Part shown: positions 42,072 through 50,829 of the stretch, piece after piece | Numbering within the stretch: the stretch's first letter is position 1 | Layout of the letters: every line of letters starts with the position of its first letter | Origin: Alcaligenes parafaecalis | GTDB lineage: Bacteria; Pseudomonadota; Gammaproteobacteria; Burkholderiales; Burkholderiaceae_B | Length of the DNA stretch: 64,000 nucleotides | Direction: 5' to 3' | Assembly: GCF_026344135.1 (NCBI RefSeq) | Contig: NZ_JAPKNA010000002.1 | Location: 248,001-312,000, forward strand | Position numbers and translations under genes: made by a program | The notes under the pieces: model-generated | What the model saw: the letters and a program-made list of their open reading frames with translations, nothing else | The model's database searches: none | Told to the model about the DNA's origin: nothing

Positions 42072-43112
42072 ATGGCTAACTGGTTTCGGATTGCTTTGGG
42101 TTTTGGGGTAGCCTTGGTCGGCGCATGGGTGGCCAGTTGGCTGAACATGCCTTTGCCCTGGATGCTGGGCGCGTTGATATTGACGGCAGCGACAAAAATG
42201 GCCGGCAGCCCGGGTGCCTGCATGCCGCTGGCACGTAATGCGGGGCAATGGGTTATTGGGGCGTCTCTGGGGCTGTATTTCACCCCTGCCATGGTGCACC
42301 TGATTGGCAGCAATGCCGTGTTCATTGTGATGGGCATGGTGTTTGCGCTGGTCTTGTGCTGTATCGGCACTTTCATGCTGACCCGCTTTGCCGGTACTGA
42401 CTTGCGTACGGCCTGGTTTGCCAGCGCGGTCGGTGGTGCTAGCGAAATGACAGGGCTGGCCGAACGCTACGGCGCACGCCCGGATCTTGTCGCCTCTGCC
42501 CATGGCTTGCGGGTGCTGATGGTGGTGGTCATTATTCCCTTCGCCTTCGAGGCTTTGGGCTTTTCAGGAGAGCAGGCTGGAGCTGTGGTCAGGCCCGATT
42601 TTTTGCACCTGCCCGGTCTGGCTCTGTTGGTGTTCTTGAGTAGTGCCGCGGGGTTTGTCTTCCAGGTGTTGCGCCTGCCCAATCCCTGGGTGTTAGGGCC
42701 TTTGCTGGTGGTGGCTATCCTGACCTATAACGACATTATTTTGTCGGGCTTGCCGGTAGAAATTTCCAACTTGGGGCAGTTGTGTATTGGCTGGGCGTTG
42801 GGAGACAAGTTCGGCCCTGATTTTTTCCGTCGGGCACCTCGTTATCTAGGCGTCGCCGCCGTCAGCAACTTGATTAATCTGGCCCTGGCATTTGGTTTTG
42901 CTTACGGCTTGTATCGGCTGTCTGATATTGCTTACCCCACGCTGGTACTCGGTGTCAGCCCCGGTGGTATTGCAGAGATGGCCATTACCGCCAAGGTCTT
43001 GCAGTTAGGCGCACCCATGGTGACCTCCTTTCAGGTGGCGCGCATGGTGTGTGTACTGGTGCTGACCGGACCTTTGTACACACGTATTGCCCGTTGGCTG
43101 GAGGGGCGTTGA
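42072..43112 (+). CDS. AbrB-family membrane protein (putative transporter/regulator)
   Basis: 346 residues from the ATG at 42072. About ten membrane helices are arranged in two repeats, each with the family's pattern (MPLPWMLGALILTA and LPNPWVLGPLLVVAIL; GASEMTGLAERYGARPD and SPGGIAEMAITAKVL). Members resemble E. coli AbrB and are often found beside TctCBA genes. No biochemical role is established; involvement in acid export or regulation is speculative. It is separated from tctA by two hairpins, so it may have its own weak promoter. Confidence 0.8.
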   Translation: MANWFRIALGFGVALVGAWVASWLNMPLPWMLGALILTAATKMAGSPGACMPLARNAGQWVIGASLGLYFTPAMVHLIGSNAVFIVMGMVFALVLCCIGTFMLTRFAGTDLRTAWFASAVGGASEMTGLAERYGARPDLVASAHGLRVLMVVVIIPFAFEALGFSGEQAGAVVRPDFLHLPGLALLVFLSSAAGFVFQVLRLPNPWVLGPLLVVAILTYNDIILSGLPVEISNLGQLCIGWALGDKFGPDFFRRAPRYLGVAAVSNLINLALAFGFAYGLYRLSDIAYPTLVLGVSPGGIAEMAITAKVLQLGAPMVTSFQVARMVCVLVLTGPLYTRIARWLEGR

Positions 43113-43150
43113 CCAAGGTCGCACCTTCGCCTGCAAGCGTGCCAGCAAAA

Positions 43151-43169
43151 GCCCGGCGCAAGGCCGGGC
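43151..43169. terminator. Terminator-like hairpin between convergent genes
   Basis: AAAA precedes the stem GCCCGGC (43151-43157) / GCCGGGC (43163-43169). It lies between the rightward AbrB-family gene and the leftward oxidase-like gene. In leftward reading the stem is followed by TTTTGCTGG, a better T run than on the plus strand. Confidence 0.6.
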
Positions 43170-43199
43170 GTCTGGTTTGATGCCGCAGGGAGGCGACGT

Positions 43200-43739
43200 T
43201 TAGCGACCTGGTTTGGTAGCAGGCGTGATTTTGCCGTGCTCACCTATTTCGGTCAGGCGCTCGCCCATCAGGGTTGCTTTCAGCATCTTGCCTGCCTGAG
43301 CCAGCTTGCCTTCGCGCACGCTCCAGTATTCGGCACTGTCTATCTGTACGCAGACCAATGCAACATCCGGATCGGTGATGCCGTCTTCATACCAGGCCTC
43401 GACCAGCGTGTTCCAGAAGCGCTCTTTTTGATTCATGGATTCCACGACGCTGGCCATGCCCGAGACCGAGACATAGGTGTCAGTTCTGGGCTCGGCGTAG
43501 CTGATGTTTACATGTGGATTGGCCACCAGATTGTGGACCACCTTGCTGGACCTGGCCATGAAGAACCAGAGCTTGTCGTGCTCATGGACCTCATGCTCCG
43601 AGCCCATCTTGGCTTGTTGCGTGGTCATGGGCCAGGCATGAAGCTGGCCCCCTTCCGCGTGGGTGACGAACATCGCAAAGCGAATGTCCTTGATCATCTC
43701 TTGCAGTTGTTCAAAGGAAGATTCAATCGTTTCGTTCAT
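43200..43739 (-). CDS. Pyridoxamine 5'-phosphate oxidase-like (general stress protein 26 family) protein
   Basis: 179 residues of split-barrel flavin-binding fold: DIRFAMFVTHAEGGQLHAWPMTTQ, LWFFMARSSKVVHNLVANPHVNISYAEP and YVSVSGMASVV. It has the short length and motif order of the stress protein 26 subfamily, not of true PdxH. It may bind FMN, FAD or F420-like cofactors; the reaction is unknown. An AAGGAGATACC site precedes the ATG. It is 36 nt downstream of the superoxide dismutase gene and is probably co-transcribed in an oxidative-stress context. Confidence 0.82.
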   Translation of the reverse strand: MNETIESSFEQLQEMIKDIRFAMFVTHAEGGQLHAWPMTTQQAKMGSEHEVHEHDKLWFFMARSSKVVHNLVANPHVNISYAEPRTDTYVSVSGMASVVESMNQKERFWNTLVEAWYEDGITDPDVALVCVQIDSAEYWSVREGKLAQAGKMLKATLMGERLTEIGEHGKITPATKPGR

Positions 43740-43775
43740 GGTATCTCCTTGGAAAAGTGAGAGGGATGAAGGCGC

Positions 43776-44324
43776 TTATTTGATCACTCCGCAAGCAAAA
43801 CGCCCGGCACCGCCGCCTAATGGCGCGGGGTGGTCGGAGTGATTGTCACCGCCTTCGTGGATCATCAGGGAGTGGCCCTTGATCTGATCCAGAGACTTCA
43901 GGCGTGGGGCCAGGACGGGCGTGCTGGCGGTGCCGTCAGCCTGAACATACAAGGCGGGCAGGTCGCCCAAGTGGCCATTGCCCCAGGGGAAACCGTGCTT
44001 GCCGGTTTTTTCAGGGTCCAGGTGGCCGCCTGCTGCTCCGGCTGGGGTGACTTTGCCGTCTTTTTCGCTGGGGGCGCAGCTTGGGTTTTCATGCACATGG
44101 AAGCCATGCACACCGGGTTTCAGGTTTTTCAGGTCTGGAGTGAAAACCAGACCGTGCTCTGTCTGACGGACGCTAACCTGGCCGATTTGCTCGCCAGCAC
44201 CGTTTTCGGTGGCCATATTCATGGGGATGATCACGTCCGCCAGCGAGGGGGCGGATAAAGCAAAAGTAGCGCCTACGGTGGCCAGGGCCATTGCGCATCG
44301 TGCTTTGAGGGTGGAAAAACGCAT
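43776..44324 (-). CDS. sodC: Periplasmic Cu/Zn superoxide dismutase
   Basis: 182 residues with signal peptide (MRFSTLKARCAMALATVGATFALSAPSLA). Metal ligands and motifs are present: GVHGFHVHENPSC, GGHLDPEKTGKHG, NGHLGDLPAL, LMIHEGGDNHSDHP and GRFACGVIK. It dismutates superoxide in the periplasm. The two cysteines for the structural disulfide (SCAPS and FACG) are present. Length is normal. Confidence 0.96.
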   Translation of the reverse strand: MRFSTLKARCAMALATVGATFALSAPSLADVIIPMNMATENGAGEQIGQVSVRQTEHGLVFTPDLKNLKPGVHGFHVHENPSCAPSEKDGKVTPAGAAGGHLDPEKTGKHGFPWGNGHLGDLPALYVQADGTASTPVLAPRLKSLDQIKGHSLMIHEGGDNHSDHPAPLGGGAGRFACGVIK

Positions 44325-44462
44325 AAGGCTGATTCCTTTGCTGGGTAAACAGGGAGTTAGACCAGCCTAGCATTGCCGACGCGCCATGCAGTTAAGAGAC
44401 GTTTCTCTTTGTCAGTAAAGTGCGCCCTTGAGGTGCGCCGCGAAGGGTGGCAGCGCAGGCGT

Positions 44463-45365
44463 CTACTCGGTCTGACAGGGGTAGTCCCTGTTAATCGTTT
44501 TTTCCAGAAAACGCGTTACGGCCTTGATACGTGGCAGGTACTGCAAGTCCCGATGCACTGTCATCCAGATGGTGCGGCGTACCTTGACCTGCTCATCCAG
44601 CAGTTTGAGCATGCCCAGTCGCTCCGGCTTGGCAAAAGAGGGCAGCATGACGATGCCCGCACCGGCTGCGGCGGCAAACATCTGGGCAATCATGCTGGAG
44701 GACTGAAAAGCCAGCTTGGGTCGGCTGATGATTTCGTTTAGCCAGCGCACGGTGTCCAGTTGGATCAGGTCGTCCACATAGGAGGCAAACTGGTGGTCCA
44801 GCAGGTCGTCCAGATCGCAGGGGTGGCCGTGGCGGGCCAGGTACTCGGGGGCGGCGTACAGATGCAGCGGAAAGGAGCCCAAGGGGACCACATCAATGGA
44901 TTTGCCCGCCATGGGAAAGAAGCTCAGGAACACATCTGCTTCGCGCCGGTTGACGTGCATTTGCTGGGTGGTGGTGACCAATTCAATCGCAATCTTGGGG
45001 TGTAGTGCAGAAAAGCCCTGAAACTCTGCGGCCAGATACAGGGAGGCGATCCCTTCCATGGAGCCGACCCGCACCGTGCCGGAGGGCTCTTTGGGGCGAT
45101 CCCCCAATTGCTCGGCCAGGGCGATGGCACTGGCTTCCATGGACTCTACATATTCCAGCAGGCCTTGCCCGCCTGCCGTCAGGTGCAGACCCTGGTTGTT
45201 GCGCTCGAAGATAGGCGCGTTAATGGTTTCTTCCAGGCGGCTTATGTGACGGCTCAGGGTGGACGGGTCCACCTTCAGACGGCGGGCGGCCGCACCCAAG
45301 GTGCCGCAGCGCGCCACTTCCAGGAAAATCTTTAAATCATGCCAATTGGGAGCTATAGGGGACAT
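44463..45365 (-). CDS. LysR-family transcriptional regulator
   Basis: 300 residues from the ATG at 45365; a TTG further upstream (45395) is in frame but less likely. The HTH is NWHDLKIFLEVARCGTLGAAARRLKVDPSTLSRHISRLEE, followed by the effector-binding domain. It lies 245 nt from the end of a nitrilase-symporter operon in the same direction, so it may regulate that operon, but it is not in the usual divergent position. No operator was identified. Confidence 0.9.
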   Translation of the reverse strand: MSPIAPNWHDLKIFLEVARCGTLGAAARRLKVDPSTLSRHISRLEETINAPIFERNNQGLHLTAGGQGLLEYVESMEASAIALAEQLGDRPKEPSGTVRVGSMEGIASLYLAAEFQGFSALHPKIAIELVTTTQQMHVNRREADVFLSFFPMAGKSIDVVPLGSFPLHLYAAPEYLARHGHPCDLDDLLDHQFASYVDDLIQLDTVRWLNEIISRPKLAFQSSSMIAQMFAAAAGAGIVMLPSFAKPERLGMLKLLDEQVKVRRTIWMTVHRDLQYLPRIKAVTRFLEKTINRDYPCQTE

Positions 45366-45540
45366 GGCCGCAACCCGGTACAAGAATATTTGCAAGACAG
45401 GTTCAGGATTCGTGTTTAAACCCGTGCGTATTTTTAAGTCTACTGCGAGCGATCACTGGATAGATCATGCTTTCAGGGAGTTGCAAATTTGCAATGCGCC
45501 TTGTGCTGCTGACTGGCTTATTTGGAAAGAGGAATAGGGG

Positions 45541-45578
45541 CTGCCCTGTCCTCCCGAGGCAACGGAAGTACAGGGCAG
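45541..45578 (-). terminator. Possible terminator hairpin after the second nitrilase gene
   Basis: CTGCCCTGT at 45541-45549 pairs exactly with ACAGGGCAG at 45570-45578 around a 20-nt loop, 33 nt downstream of the nitrilase stop on the minus strand. No clear T run follows. Confidence 0.45.
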
Positions 45579-45610
45579 TTACTGCTTGCAGGGGGTATCA
45601 GACGATGGCT

Positions 45611-46663
45611 TTATTCTTCCATCGTTTCCGAACGGGCTGGCTGACTATCCTGCATGGGCTCACTGCTACGTGACTGGGTGGCGTTGCCGCCCCGGAATGT
45701 GGCGGGGGTGATGCGGCGGCGGTCAATGGAAAGATCAAATACATCAAAGCGGTTGTAGTAGCCCACAATGTCGTGGAATTGCTTGGGTTCCACGCAGGCA
45801 TTCAGATCAAAAGTGGCATAGGCAATGCCTTCTTCATTTTGCAGAAAGTCGCCTACGGATGCGCCGGTGGGGTCCAGAAACTGGGTGGCTGCACGCGGGG
45901 TGTTTTCCAGTACTTCCCGTGCCTGGGCATCGCCGCCTTCGGTCAGGGCGTCCAGCATGGCCTTGTCCATGAAACCTGCATTCAAAATACCGAAAACCTT
46001 GGACTCGAAAGAGTGACCGCCTGCCCGTATTTTGTTGGCCGCCACATTGTCAAAATTCTGGCCGGATTTGGGCATACGTGTAGGCCAGATGGCGGGCCAG
46101 GCCGAGATATGAATCTGCTCTCCCTGAGCCGCCAGCGAGTAGCGTGCCAGCGGGTTGGTGTTTTCGCCGCAGATCAGGGCGCCGATACGGCCAATACGGG
46201 TTTGGCATACGCGCAGGCCGTGACCATCACCTGGTGCCCAGACCATTTTTTCGTAGAAAGTGGGTACCAGTTTGCGGTGGTGATTCAGGATGGAGCCATC
46301 ATCGCCAATGATCACATTGGAGTTCCAGATGCAGCCTACGCTAGCCTCGGTACTTTCGCTGAATCCCAGGGACACAAAGATGCCGTTGCGCTTGGCAGCA
46401 GCACGGATCTGGGCGATTTCCGGGCCATCAATATGGATGCTGTTGGCCGCCATTTTCTTGAACCACTCGTGGTTGTAGATAGGGGCCCACAAAGCCGCCC
46501 AGACAGGGAAGCCGGGGATAAAGGCCTCGGGGAAAGTGACCAGCTCCGCCCCATGACGGGCCGCCTCGTCAATGATGGCAATGGCCTTGCGCACGGAACC
46601 GGCGGCATCCATGTAAACAGAGGCAATGTGCGCGGCGGCAACTTGGGTGATTGGAAGTGACAT
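45611..46663 (-). CDS. Nitrilase, aliphatic-type
   Basis: 350 residues from the ATG at 46663, preceded by AGAGAGA; the frame continues 15 codons upstream without homologous character. The catalytic triad is visible: Glu in FPEAFIPGFPVW, Lys in HHRKLVPTFYEKMVW and Cys in GALICGENTNPLARYSL. The CGENTNPLAR form differs from the CWE form of the first nitrilase and of arylacetonitrilases, and fits aliphatic nitrilases. It follows an ActP-type symporter by 19 nt, which suggests that the acid, or the nitrile, is transported by that protein. The substrate is unknown. Confidence 0.88.
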   Translation of the reverse strand: MSLPITQVAAAHIASVYMDAAGSVRKAIAIIDEAARHGAELVTFPEAFIPGFPVWAALWAPIYNHEWFKKMAANSIHIDGPEIAQIRAAAKRNGIFVSLGFSESTEASVGCIWNSNVIIGDDGSILNHHRKLVPTFYEKMVWAPGDGHGLRVCQTRIGRIGALICGENTNPLARYSLAAQGEQIHISAWPAIWPTRMPKSGQNFDNVAANKIRAGGHSFESKVFGILNAGFMDKAMLDALTEGGDAQAREVLENTPRAATQFLDPTGASVGDFLQNEEGIAYATFDLNACVEPKQFHDIVGYYNRFDVFDLSIDRRRITPATFRGGNATQSRSSEPMQDSQPARSETMEE

Positions 46664-46682
46664 GGTGTGTTTCTCTCTACGT

Positions 46683-48530
46683 TTAGTGAACCGTGGCCTT
46701 GGCCACACCTAATCCGGTTTCCCGGCGAACGGACATCTCTACCCACTTGGATTCGGACAAGGCGCTGCGTGTAAACAGCGAGAACAGAATCACCAGTAAG
46801 AAGCCCAGGGGGATGGAGATAATTCCGGGGTTGCGCAGGCTGATCAGGGGCTTGGACAGGCCCACTACGCTGCTTGCGTTGGCAGGAATGGCATCTGCTG
46901 TGGCCTGGGCCGTAGCGCGGTCAGAAAGCAGCTTTTCGCGCGCAGCGGGGTCGCCTGCTGCACTCAGCTTTTGATTCACAGTGGTGACAGTAGCCAGTGC
47001 TGCCTCTTTTTGCAGCAGGGGATAGGTCATATTGGGTGACACCAGAACCAGCCCGATGGATAGCAGCGTTCCACCCACCACGCCCGCCACCACGCCAGCG
47101 GTATTGCAGCGTTTCCAGTACAGGGTGCAGACCAGGGCGGGCAGGTTGGCAGAGGCCGCAACGGCATAGCCCAGACCGACCAGATGCGCCACGTTCTGCC
47201 CCTTGGCAGCAATACCGGCAATGATGGAGATGACGGCCATCAGCAGCGTGGCGATACGGGCGGCAATGACCTGCTCACGCTCGGTGCCTGAACCATTGCG
47301 AATCGCACCGATATACACGTCATGGGCCAGCGAGGACGCGGCGGCCAGGGTCAATCCGGCTACCACCGCCACAATCGTCGCAAAGGACACGGCGGCAACA
47401 ACAGCCAGCATGAAGTTGCCCATCATGCTTTCCGGGCCACCCCCCAGCAGTTGCGCCAACATGGGTGCGGCCAGATTGCCGCCTTTATCCAGACCCAGAA
47501 TGGCGCTGGGGCTGACATTGAGCGCAGCAGAGAACCCGATCACGACAATGAACAGATGGCACAGGCCGATGGCGAACATGGCATACAGCGCGGATTTGCG
47601 TGCGGCCTTTGCATTAGGCACGGTAAAAAAGCGCATCAGGATATGGGGCATGGCCGCTGTTCCCAGCACCAAGGCCATGCCCAGAGAAACCTGTTCGATC
47701 GGGTTTTTCAGGTACAGGCCCGGCTCCAGAAAGCGCTGCCCGGCTTCAGCCACGCCCAGCGAGGATTGGCCCAGGAAATTGATCACATGGTTCTGGATGG
47801 CAGGGCTGGAAATCACCGAGCCAAAGAAGGCTTCCACGTTAAAGCCGTAGGGGGCCCAGGACAGGATGACCAGCACAAAGCAAAAGGAGATCAGCAGCCC
47901 GGCCTTCAGGACCTGCACGGACGTGGTGGCGCGCATACCGCCAAACAGCACATAAATCAGCATCATCAAACCAACGATGCCCACGGAAACTTCATAGGGA
48001 ATGCCGATCAGCGCACGGATAATGACGGCCCCGCCCACAATCTGCGGAACCATATAGAACAAGGCCACCAGAATGCTGGAACCGGCCACCACCAGCTTGG
48101 TCGCGCGGAAGTTGTTGCGATAGGACAGCACATCGCCCAGCGTGTAGCGGCCCAGATTACGGCAGGGTTCGGCCACCAGAATCAGCACCGGGATAAAGGA
48201 CACAAAAAAGCCCACCAGATAGCTGATGCCATCCAGACCGTACAGCGCAATCAGCCCGGAAACCCCTAAAAAAGCCGCTGCCGAGAGATAGTCCCCGGCA
48301 ATCGCCAGCCCATTGAAACGGGCGCTGATGCCACCGCCTGCCGTGTAGAAATCACTGGCGGTGGAGTTACGGCGTGCGGCTAAAAAGGTGATACCCAGCG
48401 TGAACAAGAATAGAAAGGCGAAGACTGAAAATGTCAGCACCCTGTTGCCTTCGTTAACCAAGGTGCTTTCCTGTGCAAGCACGGTTTCGCTGACCGCCAT
48501 CAAGGCAGTCGCAAATACTGTTTTTTTCAT
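46683..48530 (-). CDS. ActP-type sodium:solute (carboxylate) symporter
   Basis: 615 residues with signal-like start and about 13 membrane helices. Motifs include SDFYTAGGGISARFNGLAIAGDYLSAAAFLG, GRYTLGDVLSYR and TIVAVVAGLTLAAASSLAHDVY, as in acetate/glycolate permease ActP. An insert near residues 505-545 (QKEAALATVTTVNQKLSAAGDPAAREKL) is soluble and helical. It starts 10 nt after the DUF485 gene, its usual partner. ActP itself takes up acetate; here the adjacent nitrilase suggests a short carboxylate. Confidence 0.9.
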   Translation of the reverse strand: MKKTVFATALMAVSETVLAQESTLVNEGNRVLTFSVFAFLFLFTLGITFLAARRNSTASDFYTAGGGISARFNGLAIAGDYLSAAAFLGVSGLIALYGLDGISYLVGFFVSFIPVLILVAEPCRNLGRYTLGDVLSYRNNFRATKLVVAGSSILVALFYMVPQIVGGAVIIRALIGIPYEVSVGIVGLMMLIYVLFGGMRATTSVQVLKAGLLISFCFVLVILSWAPYGFNVEAFFGSVISSPAIQNHVINFLGQSSLGVAEAGQRFLEPGLYLKNPIEQVSLGMALVLGTAAMPHILMRFFTVPNAKAARKSALYAMFAIGLCHLFIVVIGFSAALNVSPSAILGLDKGGNLAAPMLAQLLGGGPESMMGNFMLAVVAAVSFATIVAVVAGLTLAAASSLAHDVYIGAIRNGSGTEREQVIAARIATLLMAVISIIAGIAAKGQNVAHLVGLGYAVAASANLPALVCTLYWKRCNTAGVVAGVVGGTLLSIGLVLVSPNMTYPLLQKEAALATVTTVNQKLSAAGDPAAREKLLSDRATAQATADAIPANASSVVGLSKPLISLRNPGIISIPLGFLLVILFSLFTRSALSESKWVEMSVRRETGLGVAKATVH

Positions 48531-48540
48531 GATGAGTCCC

Positions 48541-48879
48541 TTAAAGGGCAGCCGAGGGTAGGGAGGACTGCGGGGATTCTTGTTGCGTTAACTGCTGAAC
48601 CATCTTGTCCAGATGACGGAGCTGGACGGCATAGCGCCAGGCCACGGCACCGCCCACCAGATACTGGGCAATCAGATACCAAAGCCCGAAGTTGGTGGAT
48701 GCGCTCACTTTCAGACGGAATAGATCGGGGGTCAGACTGGAAAGAATGGGGACCAGAAAAAAGAAGGCCATGCTGACAAATAACAAGCTCAGCACGACGC
48801 CCCTTCGCTTGCGTACCAGATCCTGGAATTGAGGCTTGGCGTAGAGCGCCTCATAAACCTGGGCAGAGATATCCGCCAT
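48541..48879 (-). CDS. DUF485 small membrane protein (ActP partner)
   Basis: 112 residues from the ATG at 48879, which has a clear AAGGAGA site. Two membrane helices (GVVLSLLFVSMAFFFLVPIL and FGLWYLIAQYLVGGAVAWRYA) and the conserved FQDLVRKRRG segment identify the family. DUF485 proteins (E. coli YjcH) are encoded directly before ActP and probably help the symporter; their exact role is not known. It leads the DUF485-ActP-nitrilase operon. Confidence 0.88.
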   Translation of the reverse strand: MADISAQVYEALYAKPQFQDLVRKRRGVVLSLLFVSMAFFFLVPILSSLTPDLFRLKVSASTNFGLWYLIAQYLVGGAVAWRYAVQLRHLDKMVQQLTQQESPQSSLPSAAL

Positions 48880-49020
48880 GTTTGTCTCCTTTTTATGATT
48901 GGATTTGTACTCACCATTCTTAAGAAGGAGGGCGGGATAGGAAAGCGCCAATGTTGCAAGCCCTCTTGCAAATTTGCAGGGTGAGACAGGACGCCACATT
49001 GCGGGGACTTTTCTATATCT

Positions 49021-49040
49021 AAATGAGAATTATTGTTAAT
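49021..49040 (+). promoter_or_regulatory. Putative Fur box upstream of the FecI-type sigma gene
   Basis: AAATGAGAATTATTGTTAAT contains the Fur-site core AATGAGAATTATT and lies 39-58 bp upstream of the sigma factor ATG at 49079. This predicts iron repression of the sigma-antisigma pair. Confidence 0.7.
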
Positions 49041-49078
49041 ATGGCCGATTCATTCGCTCTCTGCCTGCTGCCTTTTCC

Positions 49079-49585
49079 ATGTCCCGCCACCCCAAGCCCA
49101 AGAAAACGTGGCTCGCTCATTACAGCGGGCTGATCGGGTCGTGGGCGAAACGCAGCTCCCTGCCGCAGGATGCCGAGGATGCGGCGCAGGACTCAATTGA
49201 AGGCCTGTTGCGGGGCGAGCATGCGGCGGCACTGGATCAAAAAGCGTATCTGTATCACAGTGCGAAAAACCAGTTGATCAGTGAAATTCGCCGTCAGTCA
49301 CGGCACGAGCTTGTGTCCTTGCACGAGCTGCCCGAGGACGAGCATCCGGTGCAAGCAGGCCCGGACAGCGACTTGCGTATGGCGCAATTAAGCCAGGCCT
49401 TGCGGGATGCGCTGCAGGAGCTGCCCTTGAAGTGCCAGCAGGTCTTTTTATGGAACAAAATAGAGGGCTATACCCAAAAGGAAATTGCCGAGAAGCTGGA
49501 TTTGACGCCCAGTTCGGTGGAAAAATACATGAAGCGGGCCTTGAGGCATCTTCAAAAAAAGTTACAAAACTATGCCCCCCATTGA
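49079..49585 (+). CDS. FecI-family ECF RNA polymerase sigma factor
   Basis: 168 residues. Sigma region 2 is in SLPQDAEDAAQDSIEGLL and AYLYHSAKNQLISEIRRQSRHE. Region 4 is LPLKCQQVFLWNKIEGYTQKEIAEKLDLTPSSVEKYMKRALRHL. It is followed by a FecR-type regulator and a TonB receptor carrying an STN domain, so it should direct transcription of that receptor when its siderophore is bound. A Fur box precedes it. Confidence 0.93.
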   Translation: MSRHPKPKKTWLAHYSGLIGSWAKRSSLPQDAEDAAQDSIEGLLRGEHAAALDQKAYLYHSAKNQLISEIRRQSRHELVSLHELPEDEHPVQAGPDSDLRMAQLSQALRDALQELPLKCQQVFLWNKIEGYTQKEIAEKLDLTPSSVEKYMKRALRHLQKKLQNYAPH

Positions 49586-49663
49586 TTCCGGATTTCCCCA
49601 TGCCCAGACGTCTTAATAGTGAAGGGCGTGGTTTTCTGCCCTGTGTCCCTAGCGACGCGAACC

Positions 49664-50650
49664 ATGCCTAGAAACGACAACGCTACCCCCTCCCATCTGC
49701 CGCGTGAACAAGCCCTGGAATGGTTTTCCCGGGAGCAGCTTGGCACCTTGAGTGTGCAGGAGAAGCAGGAGCGGGATGCCTGGTTAGCCAGTAACCCGGC
49801 TCATGAGCGTGAGTACCGTTCTTTGCAGCAGGTCTGGCAGGTGGCCGACCATCTGCCTATGGATGAAATGCGGGAGATTATGACGCGCCCGGCGCAGGAG
49901 ACGCCCCGTTTCACGCGTAGGCGCTGGTTGATAGGGACGGGAGCGACGGTTGCCACGGTGGCAGCAGGTGCCTGGATCAGCCGTCCGATGTGGGCAGAGA
50001 CGCCGGTTTTTACCCAACGATTACTGACCGCGCGCGGTGGGCGCCAGCAGTTTGACTTGCCCGATGGCTCCCGGCTGGATCTGAATACCGATACGGAGTT
50101 GAACATCGCCTTTTACGAATCGCGCCGTAGTGTGGAATTACTGCGGGGCGAGGCCTTGTTTGCCGTTCATTCCGACAAGAGCCGACCCTTTTCCGTCGAG
50201 GCGGGCGAGGCGCATGTGCTGGTGACGGGCACGCAATTCAATGTGCGCCGGGAGGCGGACAAGGTGACTGTCGCGGTGCGGGAAGGATCGGTGCAATTGT
50301 CGACTGGGCCTTGGTGGCGTCGCGAGCGGGCTTCCCTGACGGCGGGACAGGTCTCCAGCGCGGTGCAGAGCAGTTTGACGCCATTGAGCCAGGAGCGGGT
50401 GGAGGCCATCACCGCCTGGCAGCAAGGGCGTATCGTGTTCCGTGATGTGCCCTTGGCAACGGTAGCCAGCGAATTGAGCCGTTATCTGGACCAGCCCCTG
50501 CGAGTGCTAGACCCGCAGATTGCCAAGTTGCGTATTTCAGGCACGCTCAGTATTGAAGAGCCTGCGGCAGCCCTGGATATCCTGCCGGATATCGCCCCGG
50601 TTCTGGTGGCACGGCAGGCTGATGGCAGTGCATTGTTGATGGCGCGATAA
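49664..50650 (+). CDS. FecR-family anti-sigma/transmembrane signal relay protein
   Basis: 328 residues from the ATG at 49664; a GTG at 49619 is in frame, and neither has a strong ribosome site. The cytoplasmic N-terminal DUF4880-like part has REQALEWFSREQLGTLS and DAWLASNPAHEREYRSLQQVW. One membrane span follows (WLIGTGATVATVAAGAWI), then a periplasmic FecR domain with FDLPDGSRLDLNTDTELN. It transmits receptor occupancy across the inner membrane to the sigma factor encoded upstream. Confidence 0.92.
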   Translation: MPRNDNATPSHLPREQALEWFSREQLGTLSVQEKQERDAWLASNPAHEREYRSLQQVWQVADHLPMDEMREIMTRPAQETPRFTRRRWLIGTGATVATVAAGAWISRPMWAETPVFTQRLLTARGGRQQFDLPDGSRLDLNTDTELNIAFYESRRSVELLRGEALFAVHSDKSRPFSVEAGEAHVLVTGTQFNVRREADKVTVAVREGSVQLSTGPWWRRERASLTAGQVSSAVQSSLTPLSQERVEAITAWQQGRIVFRDVPLATVASELSRYLDQPLRVLDPQIAKLRISGTLSIEEPAAALDILPDIAPVLVARQADGSALLMAR

Positions 50651-50687
50651 GGCTTCGTTAAAGATACATTCTGTATCAAAAAGAGCA

Positions 50688-50702
50688 GTGAGAATCATTC
50701 CG
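50688..50702 (+). promoter_or_regulatory. Fur-like site before the FecA-type receptor
   Basis: AGTGAGAATCATTCC resembles the Fur core ATGAGAATCATT and lies about 130 bp upstream of the receptor start at 50830. A small hairpin GATACA/TGTATC (50663-50677) just before it may separate fecR from the receptor message. Confidence 0.45.
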
Positions 50703-50829
50703 GAAAATTTTTCGCTACGGCGTCTTACTTATGGGGGCTTGTCTTTTCAGACGAAAAACAAGCTGACCCATAGCCTTGGCCAAGGGCGTCTGCGCACCGT
50801 GCGCGTACTTATTTTTTGGAACTCCGTTC

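Noticed and set aside
45611..46663. Identification as the A. faecalis arylacetonitrilase
   Set aside because: The catalytic segment CGENTNPLAR and N-terminus differ clearly from the arylacetonitrilase sequence as I remember it.
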